Assembly (NCBI RefSeq): GCF_041260155.1
Contig: NC_091947.1
Location: 36,884,532-36,948,531, forward strand
DNA length: 64,000 nucleotides
Direction of reading: 5' to 3'
Source of the DNA: Ptychodera flava
Taxonomy: Eukaryota; Hemichordata; Enteropneusta; Ptychoderidae
Position numbers and translations under genes: made by a program. Under the pieces are notes generated by a model. The model saw nothing but the letters and a program-made list of their open reading frames with translations. It had not been told where the DNA came from and did no database searches. Positions 10,379-20,219 of the stretch are shown one piece after another; the stretch's first letter is position 1; each line of letters opens with the position of its first letter.

Positions 10379-13300
10379 CCATGACCCGTCGTCCGTCCTA
10401 TCGGCCATGTTTCTGCCAACCATTCGCCCGTGTCTGGATTGTATAACTGCACACGTTTTATATCATTTGGCGCCATCATGATTTTACTACGCTTTTCACT
10501 ACGGATTTCTCCAGCCTTTTTCCGTACAAACTGTACAAATTGTGCCGGCTCGGGCTCCTTCCCAGTTTCAAACAGATCTTTATAATCTTCAAAGTTCAAA
10601 TGTTTTCTAACACAAACATCTTTCACCCCTTATTTTTTTTCGTCTCCGAAGTTGGAGTTCGAAAAGCATACACTTTCGAGCGTATGCCGACAAAATCAAG
10701 AATAGGTTCACCATTCAACTCATCTTTAAATTTACCTATCACTTTTTATTAATCTTCGGAAAGTTGGGGGCCACCATGGGTCCACTCATCCCACTAGTAT
10801 CATATATAGACTTCTCACCATTCTTTTCAACATCTTCTCGGACTATATCATTGAAAGTTACGTCCGGGTCCGGGGAGGGTATTGGCACACTGTAAACAAA
10901 ACTATCAGTATCCATGTAGGCTAATCGTATTCCAGGGAACTGGGCCCGAAAGTAATTGTAATGCGTCTCATACATAAGCAGCTTAGAAAGTTCCAGTACT
11001 GCGGCGCCTGATGAAAACTGGTTTTACTATCTATGCTCATCCGTTTTCAGTTCCAGTAGGGCACTGTCGCAGGAATCACCATCCTCTTCGGAAGTTATGA
11101 AAGTTATATGTTTCATCTTTGGATTATACTTCTGAATCTTTTACGTCCACTATCCGTGCCATTCCAGTCCGAAACAAATTTAAAGTCTCTGTACTTTCGA
11201 ACATCTTCTATTGTCTTACCGAACATTGCATTATTCATCAGCTTATAGAAATTCTTTTCGAAATCTGTCCTCCCCTTTGCCCTCATTTTAGTGTTAAAGT
11301 CAATATATTTCGCGAGACATGGAGCTTCATCGAAAGCAAGCACCCGATAAATCTTTTTCAATCTCATTCCCATCCGAAGATAGAATTCCAGCAACTTGTA
11401 GTGTAAGACATAGGACTCTCTATCCATCACACTTGTAATCAGTCGACCGCCCTGCCTCGGAAATTCATAGTGATGCGGCGCTAATGGCAAATCGCTGTGT
11501 TCTTCATGTAATTCGGGGGGATATTCTAAGTCTACTTCTAGAAAACTTGGTGGAAAGGTGGCGCCAGGTCCCCACGCTCCGCCAGCTCGGCCCCCCGCTC
11601 CGCCGGCGGCCCATTCCTCCCACTCTTCCATCGTCATCCAATGAAGTCCGCCCGTAGGCATTGCCTGACTCATTGCCCAGCCGTAGAGATTGTTTGCATC
11701 GAGATATTTTATTTCGGTCACCGGCTTCTCTGGATCGTAATTCCCGTAAGCCGGATGATTTGTCTGTAAATAATGAATATTACACTGGCTGATACCTCCT
11801 CGTATTCCCCGTTGTACGAAAGTCATCTGCTCAGCATCTTGAATGAGTTTAAACTTATTACCCGTGTAAAGTAACATAGCATCCCATGTCAAGCCAGGCG
11901 CTGACATATAGTGGGCCGGATCTAACTTATATGCTTCTAAACATGTGTCGCGAAAATTTTCGAATATATTTGCAAGAAGTAGAACGTCAGTCTCACAATA
12001 GAATTCCATATAATCACGAATCGTCTTACATCCAACTTCGTCCCATACTCGCAAAGCATGTTCGTAATCGGACTCTGAAATCCCCTCTTCCGTCAATTCG
12101 CTATAAAATTCCCCTCTCTCCGGGAGCTGGTTCTCTCCCAGTCTGTCAACCGAGTCTAAATATTCGTAGGGGAAGAAACCTTTCGCCCTTTGAATGTCCG
12201 GGTACGAAAGTGGGGCCGCCGTCCACCCGTGGGTCTCCGGCACAGTTTTTGCCAACTTCGCCAATGACCCCATCATCAGCTGAGCACTGTCCATAAACTT
12301 TATAGAAAAGAAACGTCTCTTTATCTCCCTCTTCCCTCCGGCAACAACAATTGAGGCGTGAAAAATAAATGTTTTCGATAGACCCATAATTCTTCCATTG
12401 CTCGTCTTAGCTATAATTTTAGGCTCTGGTCCGGAACCCCCATCATCTCCTTCGGTAACGATTTCATGTAATTCTTTCAAAATAAAGAACCATCATATCC
12501 CTTGAGGTTGTGAAAGTAGATAGGAATGGTTCTCGACGGCCGGCATCCTTCGCAATAGAAGGTCGCCTCCTCCTTCACTACTCGGTATCCTGCCGGTTCT
12601 CCACATGCAATACAGACTGGATCACATCCGTCGCGCCGGTAATTAGAAGGATCCCTCATCGGTATTATTTTCCAATAATACGATTTAGAATAATACTCAG
12701 CCCGTTCTTTCATATCCTTTAGAAAGTCTGTAACACAGGAGAGACCTGTGAATGTTCTTTTACCATAAACAGTGGGTCGGCCCGGGCCTCGTTCCGAAGG
12801 TCCCCCCACCCCCGTTCCACCATAACATACGAAAGACAAATTGGAATGTGTCGGCCGGTCCCCTTCTCAATAATTGCCTCAGTATCTGCATAGACGACGT
12901 AGGGAGAAGGAACCTTCTTCCGATGTCCTTCGAATTGACACACTTCCTTAGGAAAATCTGGCTGGGCAGTGTCTGTTCCACAGTATACCTGATGTTTTTC
13001 TAATTCTTCTGTTGACTTAAAACCTCTTTTACAAACCATACAAATACACTTCCGTCTGCGCTCATTCTTTCGATTAGTACGAGAATTACGAAGGCGATTT
13101 TCCGCAGTAATTGGTACGAAGTGAGAACGGCCGCCGTCTTCGCCAACTATCAGTAAGATATTTGCTATTTGATTCCTATCGGCTTCACCTTCGGCTCCGC
13201 CAGGGGCACTATATAACACAGTTATGTCGGACGGGGGAGCGGGATCATTTTCGTAGATCTGAAATACTTGAAGTTTGATGCCTGGATTTTGCTGCTCGAA

Positions 13301-13708
13301 GCGCCTGAATACAGTCAGATCGGCGGGCGTGGGCGTGGGTATTCCCTCCCAACAGTAGTCAGCCATAAATGGGGCGTACGTATTCCATTTTCTCCTTACC
13401 TGACCACATTTCTTTTCACGAAACTCCGGATCGCTCAACTTTAAACTTGCTACGATGGCGTATTGAAAACAGTTCTCGCTGCCCGAAGGTAGCACCAGAT
13501 CGCTAACACAATGCTTATTTTTTAACCATCTGGGAAGTTGGACTGCGCCAGCCCCCCCTTCGGAACGCGTTCCAGCCCCGAGTAAAACTTCTACTAGAAT
13601 TACTTCAAAATTAAGTATCTCCTCGAGAACGAGACCAGAACCCTCAACATTTTCAATTGTATCAAGCATAAGGTCGTAGCGATCTATTAATTGTTGCCCC
13701 ACATCCAT
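10375..13708 (-). pseudogene. pPolB: Polinton protein-primed DNA polymerase B, frameshifted
   Basis: Replicates the element. Reading on the minus strand, open segments lie at 13708-12719, 12839-12477, 12480-11113, short pieces to 10976, 10975-10739 and 10626-10375. Landmarks in order: a zinc-finger-like CMVCKRGF...HQVYC (about 13.0 kb), Exo I VVYADTEAI (about 12.89 kb), a second Cys cluster CIACGEP...CEGC, Exo II FHNLKGYDGSL (about 12.49 kb), Exo III YCETDVLLLANIF (about 11.98 kb), polymerase motif A YLDANNLYGWAM (about 11.69 kb), motif B region KNFYKLMNNAMFGKT (about 11.24 kb) and motif C AYMDTDSFVY (about 10.91 kb). All catalytic motifs of the protein-primed family are present. The estimated length of about 1,090 residues is typical. 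Breaks are frame changes. GC-rich Gly/Ala inserts interrupt conserved parts near 11.58 and 13.56 kb. Confidence 0.93.
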
Positions 13709-13744
13709 CCCGATCCTCTACATCTTTTGTGTATGTATCTTTTA

Positions 13745-13949
13745 ATTTAACATACAATTACGCGGTTGTGTATTACCAGTTTTCGGATCCGATAATTTGA
13801 CTTCCATTTCGGTATAAACAGAGTACATCTTTCCCCCTTTGACCATACCTTCAATATCCACCAGCTCCCCGATATCCTTGACTCGCTTGACTCAGGAAAT
13901 TTTTTTGTAAAACTGCTTCCTTGAATGCTGTATGTAATTGACTGGCCAT
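13745..13949 (-). pseudogene. Small Polinton ORF, frameshifted
   Basis: A minus-strand start at 13949 begins MASQLHTAFKEAVLQKNF. The frame stops early, but the next frame continues (VDIEGMVKGGKMYSVYTEM) to a stop near 13745. A gatagtatatatcataaag block directly precedes the start and matches the promoter-like word of other genes. It sits just upstream of the polymerase. Function unknown. Confidence 0.4.
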
Positions 13950-14000
13950 CTTTATGATATATACTATCCTAAAAATTTTTAAAATGAAAAAATAATTATT

Positions 14001-14723
14001 CTATGATAGGTCATCAAAATCCACTATAATATTTTTGTCAGCATTTATTTGTTTATATATCTCACCTAATCTTTCTAAGTCGACTAGTTCTTCCGCATCT
14101 TGAATTTCTGGTTTATTAGGCGCAGCACAAAATAATCTCTCAACAGTGAAAGAAAGAGCACGCTTACTTAAGCGCGGTTTAAATGCTAAGAATTCTATCT
14201 TACTACCTTTCCGGATATTACGAGGTACAATAGCAGGATTTTCTCGGACTGGTAGTAACGGGCTCACTGTTTTAAAAGCACAGTCAATTTCTTGAACCAT
14301 ATCAATACATGTAGCGCTTTTAAACTGAAATTCAAAATACGCAACTGGCTGCGCCCCGCGCTTCCGATACACTTTAGATGGATTGTAAAATCCGGTAGGA
14401 TTCTTGGAGTGAGCGGCCAGGCTTGCAGCATAACTTTTAGCAGTAGATGCATCGAAACTTTCACCTAGGGTACGGAATATTATTAAATCAGTAAACTTTT
14501 GAAGACTCGGTTGCCAACGGACACACACCCCATCGCATGTAGCAGGATCTCCTCCCGAACCGTACTTAGGTCCGATGGGGAAAACTACTTCTAGCTCACT
14601 GTCTACGTATATAATAGGATCTACCAATGATTCACCAAATATGAGTTTGCCGTCACTGATTTGAATATTCTCTTCTCCGGTTTCAAGTATTTTTATTGCA
14701 GTTGAAATAGAAAGGATTGTCAT
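14001..14723 (-). CDS. Polinton protein with acidic C-terminal tip, 240 aa
   Basis: Intact ORF next to the polymerase. The composition is that of a soluble mixed alpha/beta protein, with basic patches in the middle (SKVYRKRGAQ, KPRLSKRA) and an acidic end (NIIVDFDDLS). No enzyme motif is visible. A short acidic tip after a flexible region is typical of single-stranded-DNA-binding proteins in many replication systems. Together with the position beside the polymerase, this makes an SSB-like role a reasonable guess but no more. The start is supported by agatatatacgataag 5-20 bp upstream. It is divergent from the kinase-exonuclease gene, 67 bp between starts. Confidence 0.6.
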   Translation of the reverse strand: MTILSISTAIKILETGEENIQISDGKLIFGESLVDPIIYVDSELEVVFPIGPKYGSGGDPATCDGVCVRWQPSLQKFTDLIIFRTLGESFDASTAKSYAASLAAHSKNPTGFYNPSKVYRKRGAQPVAYFEFQFKSATCIDMVQEIDCAFKTVSPLLPVRENPAIVPRNIRKGSKIEFLAFKPRLSKRALSFTVERLFCAAPNKPEIQDAEELVDLERLGEIYKQINADKNIIVDFDDLS

Positions 14724-14790
14724 TGTCTTATCGTATATATCTTAATAAAAAATAATTTAAAAAATTTTTTCTATGATATAGTATCCTAAA
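14724..14790. promoter_or_regulatory. Divergent promoter region between the 240-aa and kinase-exonuclease genes
   Basis: AT-rich 67-bp spacer with tcgtatatatc (14731-14741) for the minus gene and ctatgatatagtatcc (14771-14786) for the plus gene. The latter block closely resembles gatagtatatatcat before the ORF at 13949. Confidence 0.5.
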
Positions 14791-15990
14791 ATGTCATACA
14801 TATTCATAAATGGACCAACTGGAAGTGGTAAGAGTTACGATGCAATAAATTTGGATCCGTATCACGTACCAGAATTTGACACTAGTTTTTCCAGCAACAT
14901 TGCCGACTTTTATAATGGGCGCTCCCCCGTTTCGATTGCCGATTTTCAGAACCAGTTTATAGAACATACGCTTAGTTTACAATGTCAGGCTGGGAGGAGG
15001 AGGGAGGTTTCCCTCCCTTCAGAACAATACATTATTTGTGACTCTTCCATAATTCAACATCTGACTTTTTCTCGAATCCGGGGCGTTTCCACGGAGTCGG
15101 AAGAAAAAAAGATTGTTTCTAGAGCATTTGACCATTTACCCAGTTTCATTATCATATTCAAAGATATGCCTTGGGATTATTGCAGGCGGAATGTGTTGAC
15201 TCGAGCCAGGTCGTACGAAATAGCCGCCTTAGAAGAACTAGAAGAGATTCACAACAAGTTCAAACAGACTTTCTTAGAAATTTGCCACGACTATAGGCTT
15301 CCATGTTTGGTAATTCGGAACGCTCTTACCCCCCTCGTTCTCAAGAATATACTTAATCCAACAATTGATACTGAGACAGTCGGGCCAGTAGAATATCCAC
15401 GAGCTTTTGACTTTGGAATTGCATGGAGCGGCGGCAGCCAGGGATTTTTAATAGACGGTTTCAAGGAGGAGGAACTTGAAAAAGCGTACTTCCCACCTAA
15501 TCAAGAACAACTAGAACAACCTCGAGTCTCACTCAAGAACATACACAAACTTCTTAACGCTTGTGAATCTGTGTGTGCTTATAATGCTTCGTTTGACCTA
15601 CGAGCACTTGACATTATGAAACCCTACGGTTCCGAAAGGGACTTTGAAGTTACTTGTCTATGGCTCATGTCAGTTGTGTACATTATACTTCAACCAGAAC
15701 TTATAGATAAAGCTGAAAAAGGGGGACTCGAAAGAACGGACTATGGCAACATGAGAAGTCGTTTTGAAGATCTTGCAAACTTAATATGTTCAGGAACTGA
15801 GGGGGTACCACCTCATCCACATACGGCCGAAAAAGATGCAGTAAGTGAACATTACTTACGACAGTACATGATAAATACTTGGCCAGGTGGGGGGTGGAAG
15901 TGGGGTGGTAAACTGACACTTTCGGCTTTCAAGAAATTAAGACTTTTTCCATGGTACTTATTGAATAACTTTCGTAAATACTTACGTTAG
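14791..15990 (+). CDS. Deoxynucleoside-kinase-like/DnaQ-like exonuclease fusion, 399 aa
   Basis: Intact two-domain protein. The N-terminal half (residues about 1-190) starts with a Walker A loop GPTGSGKS (8-15), has a DSS segment near 84-86 at the place of the kinase ERS/DRY motif, and a lid-like RNVLTRARSYE (133-143) followed by ALEELEEIHNKF. These match the deoxynucleoside/thymidylate kinase fold, so phosphorylation of a nucleoside is likely. The C-terminal half (about 200-362) has RNase-H-fold exonuclease motifs: FDFGIAW (206-212) at the Exo I position, VCAYNASFDLRAL (261-273) for Exo II and HTAEKDA (344-350) for the DEDDh Exo III. The Exo I glutamate is Gly here, so activity is uncertain. 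Low-complexity inserts occur near residues 66-73, 213-217 and 365-374. It may supply nucleotides and proofreading or nuclease function for replication. Confidence 0.8.
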   Translation: MSYIFINGPTGSGKSYDAINLDPYHVPEFDTSFSSNIADFYNGRSPVSIADFQNQFIEHTLSLQCQAGRRREVSLPSEQYIICDSSIIQHLTFSRIRGVSTESEEKKIVSRAFDHLPSFIIIFKDMPWDYCRRNVLTRARSYEIAALEELEEIHNKFKQTFLEICHDYRLPCLVIRNALTPLVLKNILNPTIDTETVGPVEYPRAFDFGIAWSGGSQGFLIDGFKEEELEKAYFPPNQEQLEQPRVSLKNIHKLLNACESVCAYNASFDLRALDIMKPYGSERDFEVTCLWLMSVVYIILQPELIDKAEKGGLERTDYGNMRSRFEDLANLICSGTEGVPPHPHTAEKDAVSEHYLRQYMINTWPGGGWKWGGKLTLSAFKKLRLFPWYLLNNFRKYLR

Positions 15991-16060
15991 TACTTACGTA
16001 GTACTTGACAAGTACCATGGACAGGAACTTACGTAGTACTTGACAAGTACCATGGACAGG
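15991..16060. repeat. Two 35-bp tandem repeats with a hairpin, between convergent genes
   Basis: The unit (t/a)acttacgtagtacttgac... occupies 15991-16025 and 16026-16060, with a partial third copy at 16061-16068. Each unit contains the perfect inverted repeat GTACTTG-A-CAAGTAC. It lies in the 73-bp gap between the stop of the kinase-exonuclease gene and the stop of the integrase, a place for a transcript-end or replication structure. Confidence 0.75.
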
Positions 16061-16063
16061 AAC

Positions 16064-17165
16064 TTACGAAGTTCTAATAACATTTTCCTCTGGCTCCCAA
16101 CTATTGAAACTTTCTGGATAACCTTTCCATTTTATCAGATAATATTTCTTTCCTCTAATTTTTTTCGTCTTCAAAATTCGTTCTACTCTGTACAGCTCGT
16201 CGCGTTCTGAAGGTGCGCTCTGAAGTTCATCGGAGTAGAAAGTGCCAAGTATTTCCTCTCCATTCAGATCTTTTATTTTGTAAACTGGTGGCGTTCCTAG
16301 TCCAGCTGCGTACACAACTTTTGAAACCACGAAAATCTCCTCTGTCCAATTTGGTAAATACCCTTTCTTAAAAGTGGTCTTGTATTTTGTAATTCGGACC
16401 CGTTCTCCCGGCTTGAATTCAGGGTTAACTCCCCCAGCTGCCAACTCAGGACCGAATAGTGTATAAAATGCCTGCCAATCGTTCTCCTCTGTTACGTCCC
16501 TGGGTTCATTTTGATACTTCCGTCAACGGTGTTATTGTAATTCTCAAGAAGGTGGGGTAGAATAGAAAGCCATTCACGTGTCTGTCTGTATGTAAAGTAT
16601 TTCCACATCATCGTCTTGAGGGTCCGATTAAAACGTTCAACGACGCTAGCTTTTTTATCACTGTAGGTGTGAAACCAGTGAATTCCCACCTCCTCCAACC
16701 ACCCCTGCATTTTTCGATTAGTAAATTCCCGCCCCTCATCTGTCTGAAGTTTGTCGGGCCTTCTCCCAGATTTCTTAATCACATCTTGTAGTGCCTGTAA
16801 CGTATCATCAGCCGTTTTTGACTGTATTGGCCTAGCCCAGGCATATTTACTGAGTACATCGATTACTGTTAGCATGTATCGAATGTTATGATTCTCTTTT
16901 GCGAACGGGGGAGGAATTCCACGAGATCCCCTTGCCATTGAGAGTCTATCGATGTTACAAAAACGCGCCGGCCCGTAGCACGAGTACGAGGTACCGGTTT
17001 ATGTAGATTATAGGTTAGCTGAGTTTTTAACCAGTCCTGCACCTCTTTCTTAGTAACGTGGAGTCCGCTGGCCCGTGCTGCGTCATACAATTTTTGTACA
17101 CCTCCAAAACCAGTTTTCGGGTTGTAATATAATTCTCTAAGAGTACCTTCGGCTTCAGCTTCCAT
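16064..17165 (-). pseudogene. INT: Polinton integrase with chromodomain, frameshifted
   Basis: Retroviral/Ty3-type DDE integrase that inserts the element. Three minus-strand frames overlap or follow: 17165-16869 (N-terminal part, ends around DSQWQGDLVEF, first catalytic Asp), 16938-16492 (core with LTVIDVLSKYAWARPI, LQTDEGREF carrying the second Asp, and KKASVVERFNRTLK carrying the Glu) and 16444-16064 (SH3-like GERVRITKYK, then a chromodomain YRVERILKTKK...LIKWKGYPESFNSWEPEENV). The chromodomain has the aromatic residues expected for methyl-lysine reading. Two frame changes, near 16.9 and 16.47 kb, break the gene; no in-frame stop within the domains. A cgtataatatag word lies 6-18 bp before the start. 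Confidence 0.93.
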
Positions 17166-17199
17166 AATTGCTATATTATACGAAAAATTTTATGTCGTA

Positions 17200-17779
17200 C
17201 GGATTCCGTAAACGAAATACTAGTTTACTGAATGGCCTACTTTTCAATTGCTTGATTAGGCCCACGGTTCCCGTTCTGACACCTCCATTCCATATTCTTT
17301 TATAATAGTTTTGTTGTCTATCTTGTTCGGTGTGTAAAATAGTACTAACATCTGTATGTTTTCCCTAAATGGTTTACTAATACTAGTATATTGTTGAGTC
17401 AGAACCAGACAGATAATCCGTCGTGCCTTGCGCTGAAACCAAGTTGGACTAAAACGTTACTGCGCTTCTTCATATCTTTGGACGAGGCGCAGTCGTCGAG
17501 GATTATTAAAGTGTTCGTGCCGGCCCATTCTTTATGCACGTAGGTTAATGTATCATCCACTGCATCGAGTCCGACTGGAAATATAAACACATTATCATCG
17601 GTGAAAATGAAATCTCTATTATACGCTTTATTATTCATGAATGTTGGGCAAATGAATATCACATATTCGAATTTCCTTAAGTACGGACCGGTGAGGAGGT
17701 CCAACATAAATTCTGTTTTGCCAGAATATGTCGGTCCAGTTATAATCATGTTGAATGGTGGGGTTACGTATATTGACAT
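17200..17779 (-). pseudogene. ATP: Polinton FtsK/HerA-type packaging ATPase, frameshifted
   Basis: Genome-packaging ATPase. The first frame (17779-17399) carries Walker A GPTYSGKTEF, FICPTF, and Walker B TLIILDDCAS, ending near SARHDGLSVWF. The protein continues in another frame (TQQYTSISKPFREN, FYTPNKIDNKTIIKEYG) to about 17200, so one frame change near 17.4 kb breaks it. The total of about 190 residues is slightly short for Polinton ATPases (usually about 200-250). The start is preceded by cagtatatagat. It lies in the same block and strand as the integrase. Confidence 0.9.
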
Positions 17780-17884
17780 TTCCTCTGGATCTATATACTG
17801 TAAATTAATGAATCTCTTCTAGTTCTTTTAAGTTACTGGTTCGAGTTAGATGAAACCCAGTCACATCGACAGCATCTGAATGAA

Positions 17885-18274
17885 CTATATAGTTAGTGAC
17901 TTTATTCCAGTACCTACAATAGTAATGAATATTGCTAAAGATAACAAACCAATTTTACCATATTCGTGAATAGGGTCTGCAGATGCTGCCCGTTCCGGGG
18001 AGGGGAGGGGAGGCCCCCGAGTCGTGTCATTGTGAGGTGACTCTCCGGGCTCGTCCTGCCACTTCACGGGATCCCCCCCTTCCATCTCGTGTACAGCACT
18101 TTCTCGAACTTCCGTGTTTATATCACCGTTCACTCCGAAGGACATAGATTCAGTTGCGTATTGCAATTCATTATTATAACCTGAGATCGCCGGGCCCGAA
18201 AGAATGACCATTTCAGACGGTAAGAGAAGTAAATTGGGCGAAACTGCCATATCAAGTTTGACACCAGTATTCAT
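17885..18274 (-). CDS. Polinton membrane protein with C-terminal TM helix, 129 aa
   Basis: Intact ORF. The N-terminal half has a few hydrophobic beta-like stretches, the middle is a Pro/Gly/acid-rich linker (DEPGESPHNDTTRGPPLPSP) and the C-terminus is one membrane segment (IGLLSLAIFITIVGTGI). No recognised family. It lies between the ATPase and a long frameshifted gene on the same strand. Confidence 0.5.
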   Translation of the reverse strand: MNTGVKLDMAVSPNLLLLPSEMVILSGPAISGYNNELQYATESMSFGVNGDINTEVRESAVHEMEGGDPVKWQDEPGESPHNDTTRGPPLPSPERAASADPIHEYGKIGLLSLAIFITIVGTGIKSLTI

Positions 18275-18293
18275 TATTGTGTCTTGATATCGC

Positions 18294-19263
18294 CTATAAC
18301 TGATTACTTGTCGGTATTACGAATTTCATCTTCGAGGAGAACGCCGAATTCTTTTCGGACTGCTCTGCGCTGCCAGTATCACCCACTATGGTACTGCGAA
18401 TATTTGCTTGTGCGCCGAGTATGCAATATACGTAGGCTTCAAGACTTTCGTTGAGGCGGGCTAGGCCAGCCTTTGTCAATCCAGAGTCTCCCTTCAGAGG
18501 AATGAAACTATTGTATTGTCCCTCCGATCCATCATTTCGGAAGAAATAGTAGTGCGGTCGTTCTTTGTCGGGCAGTATATGTTTTTTCTTTCCAAAAATT
18601 GTATGTGTATAGAAAACGCCTCCGTCGGAGGAGAGGAAAAAGTCATGACCGTTGTATATCGCTTTTGGCTGTCGAACGGGACCACGATTAGTGTAATATT
18701 CATAACCATAACCAAGACCTTTATTTTGACCTTTCGATAACGAAAGTCGGACTTCGTTGGGCTTATATTTCCAAATTCTGTACAGAGAAGTTCATATTGG
18801 ACGAGATTGTACGGATTGTCGCCCGCTTTGAAGGTGGGGGTATCGTCTGGAAGTGCAACGCCCATTTCGTGAAGGATACGACGTATTGTAAAATATACAT
18901 GGAAACGGCAGAAGATCGTATTTGTGGTGGATATTTCCCTCGGAACCGAAGAGATGGGCGAATGATATACCACAACCAGTAGTGCTACACCATACAGCGA
19001 AATTCAGTTGCTGGTCCCAATATTTCATATGCGGGCTGCCCAGCCAGACATTACTTTCTTTCGCTGATCGATGAGTGATTACGTTATCTTTGAACACATC
19101 CCGTGGATGAAAAGTAAATTTTTCGGTCGGCGTTACATATATTTCTAAGTCCATGAGAATAGGTTTACTCCCCGTTCGGTTTGGTAGGAATATCAGCATG
19201 CTGTACTGTCGGTACGCTCGTCTTATTCAATTGAAAAGCAACTGGGAATAGGTCTGTACTCAT
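18294..19263 (-). pseudogene. Conserved Polinton protein of unknown function, frameshifted
   Basis: The minus-strand start at 19263 (MSTDLFPVAFQLNKTSVP) is chosen because ctgtatatag lies just upstream. The protein continues through other frames: 19199-18792 (DLEIYVTPTEKFTFHPRDVF, DQQLNFAVWCSTTGCGISF), 18973-18494 (RFHVYFTIRRILHEMGVALP, DNPYNLVQYELLCTEFG) and 18479-18294 (LARLNESLEAYVYCILGAQ). I recall the LNFAVWC-TxGCG and RFHVYFT-RRIL pattern from other animal Polintons, where it is a conserved protein without known function, possibly structural. The total is about 310 residues. Only frame changes are seen. Confidence 0.6.
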
Positions 19264-19294
19264 TATTCGTGTTTCTATATACAGATAGATTTAA
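19264..19294. promoter_or_regulatory. 31-bp bidirectional promoter in Polinton
   Basis: Two start codons face away from each other with only 31 bp between them. A single TATATAC word at 19276-19282 lies almost exactly midway (about 12 bp from each start), so one core element may serve both genes. Confidence 0.55.
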
Positions 19295-19435
19295 ATGGAG
19301 GAGAATTTTCCCGGAATCCCTGTCGGAATCCCTATCGGTACGGTTCTGTTAGGGGTACTAACATTCCAGACTATGTTAATACTTTATTTCGGATTCAGGT
19401 TTAAACGAATTTTATTTTTTACTAAGAATAGATAA
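19295..19435 (+). CDS. Very small Polinton membrane protein, 46 aa
   Basis: A short ORF starting MEENFPGIPVGIPIGTVLLG. One strong membrane segment (TVLLGVLTFQTMLILYFGF) is followed by a basic tail ending KNR. It is supported by the short divergent promoter with the TATATAC word and by tight packing with the next start at 19449. No family known. Confidence 0.55.
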   Translation: MEENFPGIPVGIPIGTVLLGVLTFQTMLILYFGFRFKRILFFTKNR

Positions 19436-19448
19436 CATACTGCAAACA

Positions 19449-20174
19449 ATGGAGAATTTAATAAAGTCATCAGCAGCGGCAAATATGGCAGCGCATTCCG
19501 AAGGGGCTTCGGCGCCTTCGGAACTACCTTCGGACAATAATCAATCCATAATAGAGACAAAACGTGAAAAAATACTCTGTGTCATCGCAAGTGGTCAAAG
19601 TAAGTTATTTTTTGGTAAGGAGATTACAGTTAGAGAAGTGGAAACGTGGAAAGATGAATTCATAACACAAGCCTTTAAAGTCTATGAAGCGAAATACAGT
19701 TCTCTTATAAGTGATACCATCACTCAAAGTTCATAGATCTAGGAGCCCGCGCAATTAGTCAGGTAGTTCCAATCGATGATCGAGATAACTATGCCACTGA
19801 TCTTAAAAAGGATTTTATTCTAAACAGTGAAATAAAACGATTATCAGGACGGATAGCTTACACGTGGGGGCCCCTGATTGCTCTAATTTCCACCGGTTTA
19901 ATTACGGGTAAACATTTAAATTTTAAAAAAATCGGGTTTAATATAGTACCTGAAATAAATGGATTCAACTTCACAAACGGTTCCGACTCAGCAAACGGAA
20001 ACGACGACGACCCCCACACCGCAAACGGAAACGATTCCGACACAGCGCAACATAGAGAAAATTTCGTTACCGACGAAGCATCCAGGGAGAGTTGCTGCGG
20101 GCAAGAAATTAGCGGAATGGAACAGGCAAAACAGGGAGAAGAAACTAAAAGCAATGGAGGGGGAGGGGGGGGAT
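19449..20174 (+). pseudogene. Polinton protein with a membrane segment, frameshifted
   Basis: The first frame (19449-19736) starts MENLIKSSAAANMAAHSEG and ends shortly after YEAKYSSLISDT. The minus-1 frame then runs open from about 19728 to 20174 (LGARAISQVVPIDDRDNYAT, a hydrophobic GPLIALISTGLITG, then FKKIGFNIVPEI). Its last part overlaps the next gene at 19959 in another frame. A likely membrane protein split by one frame change. Composition is low-complexity at both ends. Function unknown. Confidence 0.5.
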
Positions 20175-20219
20175 AGTGATGCGGTAGCGAGACCTACCGC
20201 CTACAATGAAAGAACAGTG
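19959..20219 (+). CDS. Small basic Polinton protein, 87 aa
   Basis: Starts MDSTSQTVPTQQTETTTTPT, with a Thr/Pro-rich N-terminus followed by a basic helix (KHPGRVAAGKKLAEWNRQNR). I recall the motif HPGRVAAGKKLAEWN (often NPGRVAAGKKLAE) as common in small Polinton proteins, where a membrane segment usually follows. Here the membrane segment lies in the next ORF in a different frame, so the two may be one gene with a frame change. A taatatagtacc word lies 10-21 bp upstream of the start. Confidence 0.5.

Noticed and set aside
11119..12296. Plus-strand ORFs across the polymerase
   Set aside because: Shadows of the minus-strand DNA polymerase, which carries all catalytic motifs.
18516..18982. Plus-strand ORFs across the conserved minus-strand Polinton gene
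   Set aside because: Shadows; the minus frames carry the conserved LNFAVWC and FHVYFT patterns.
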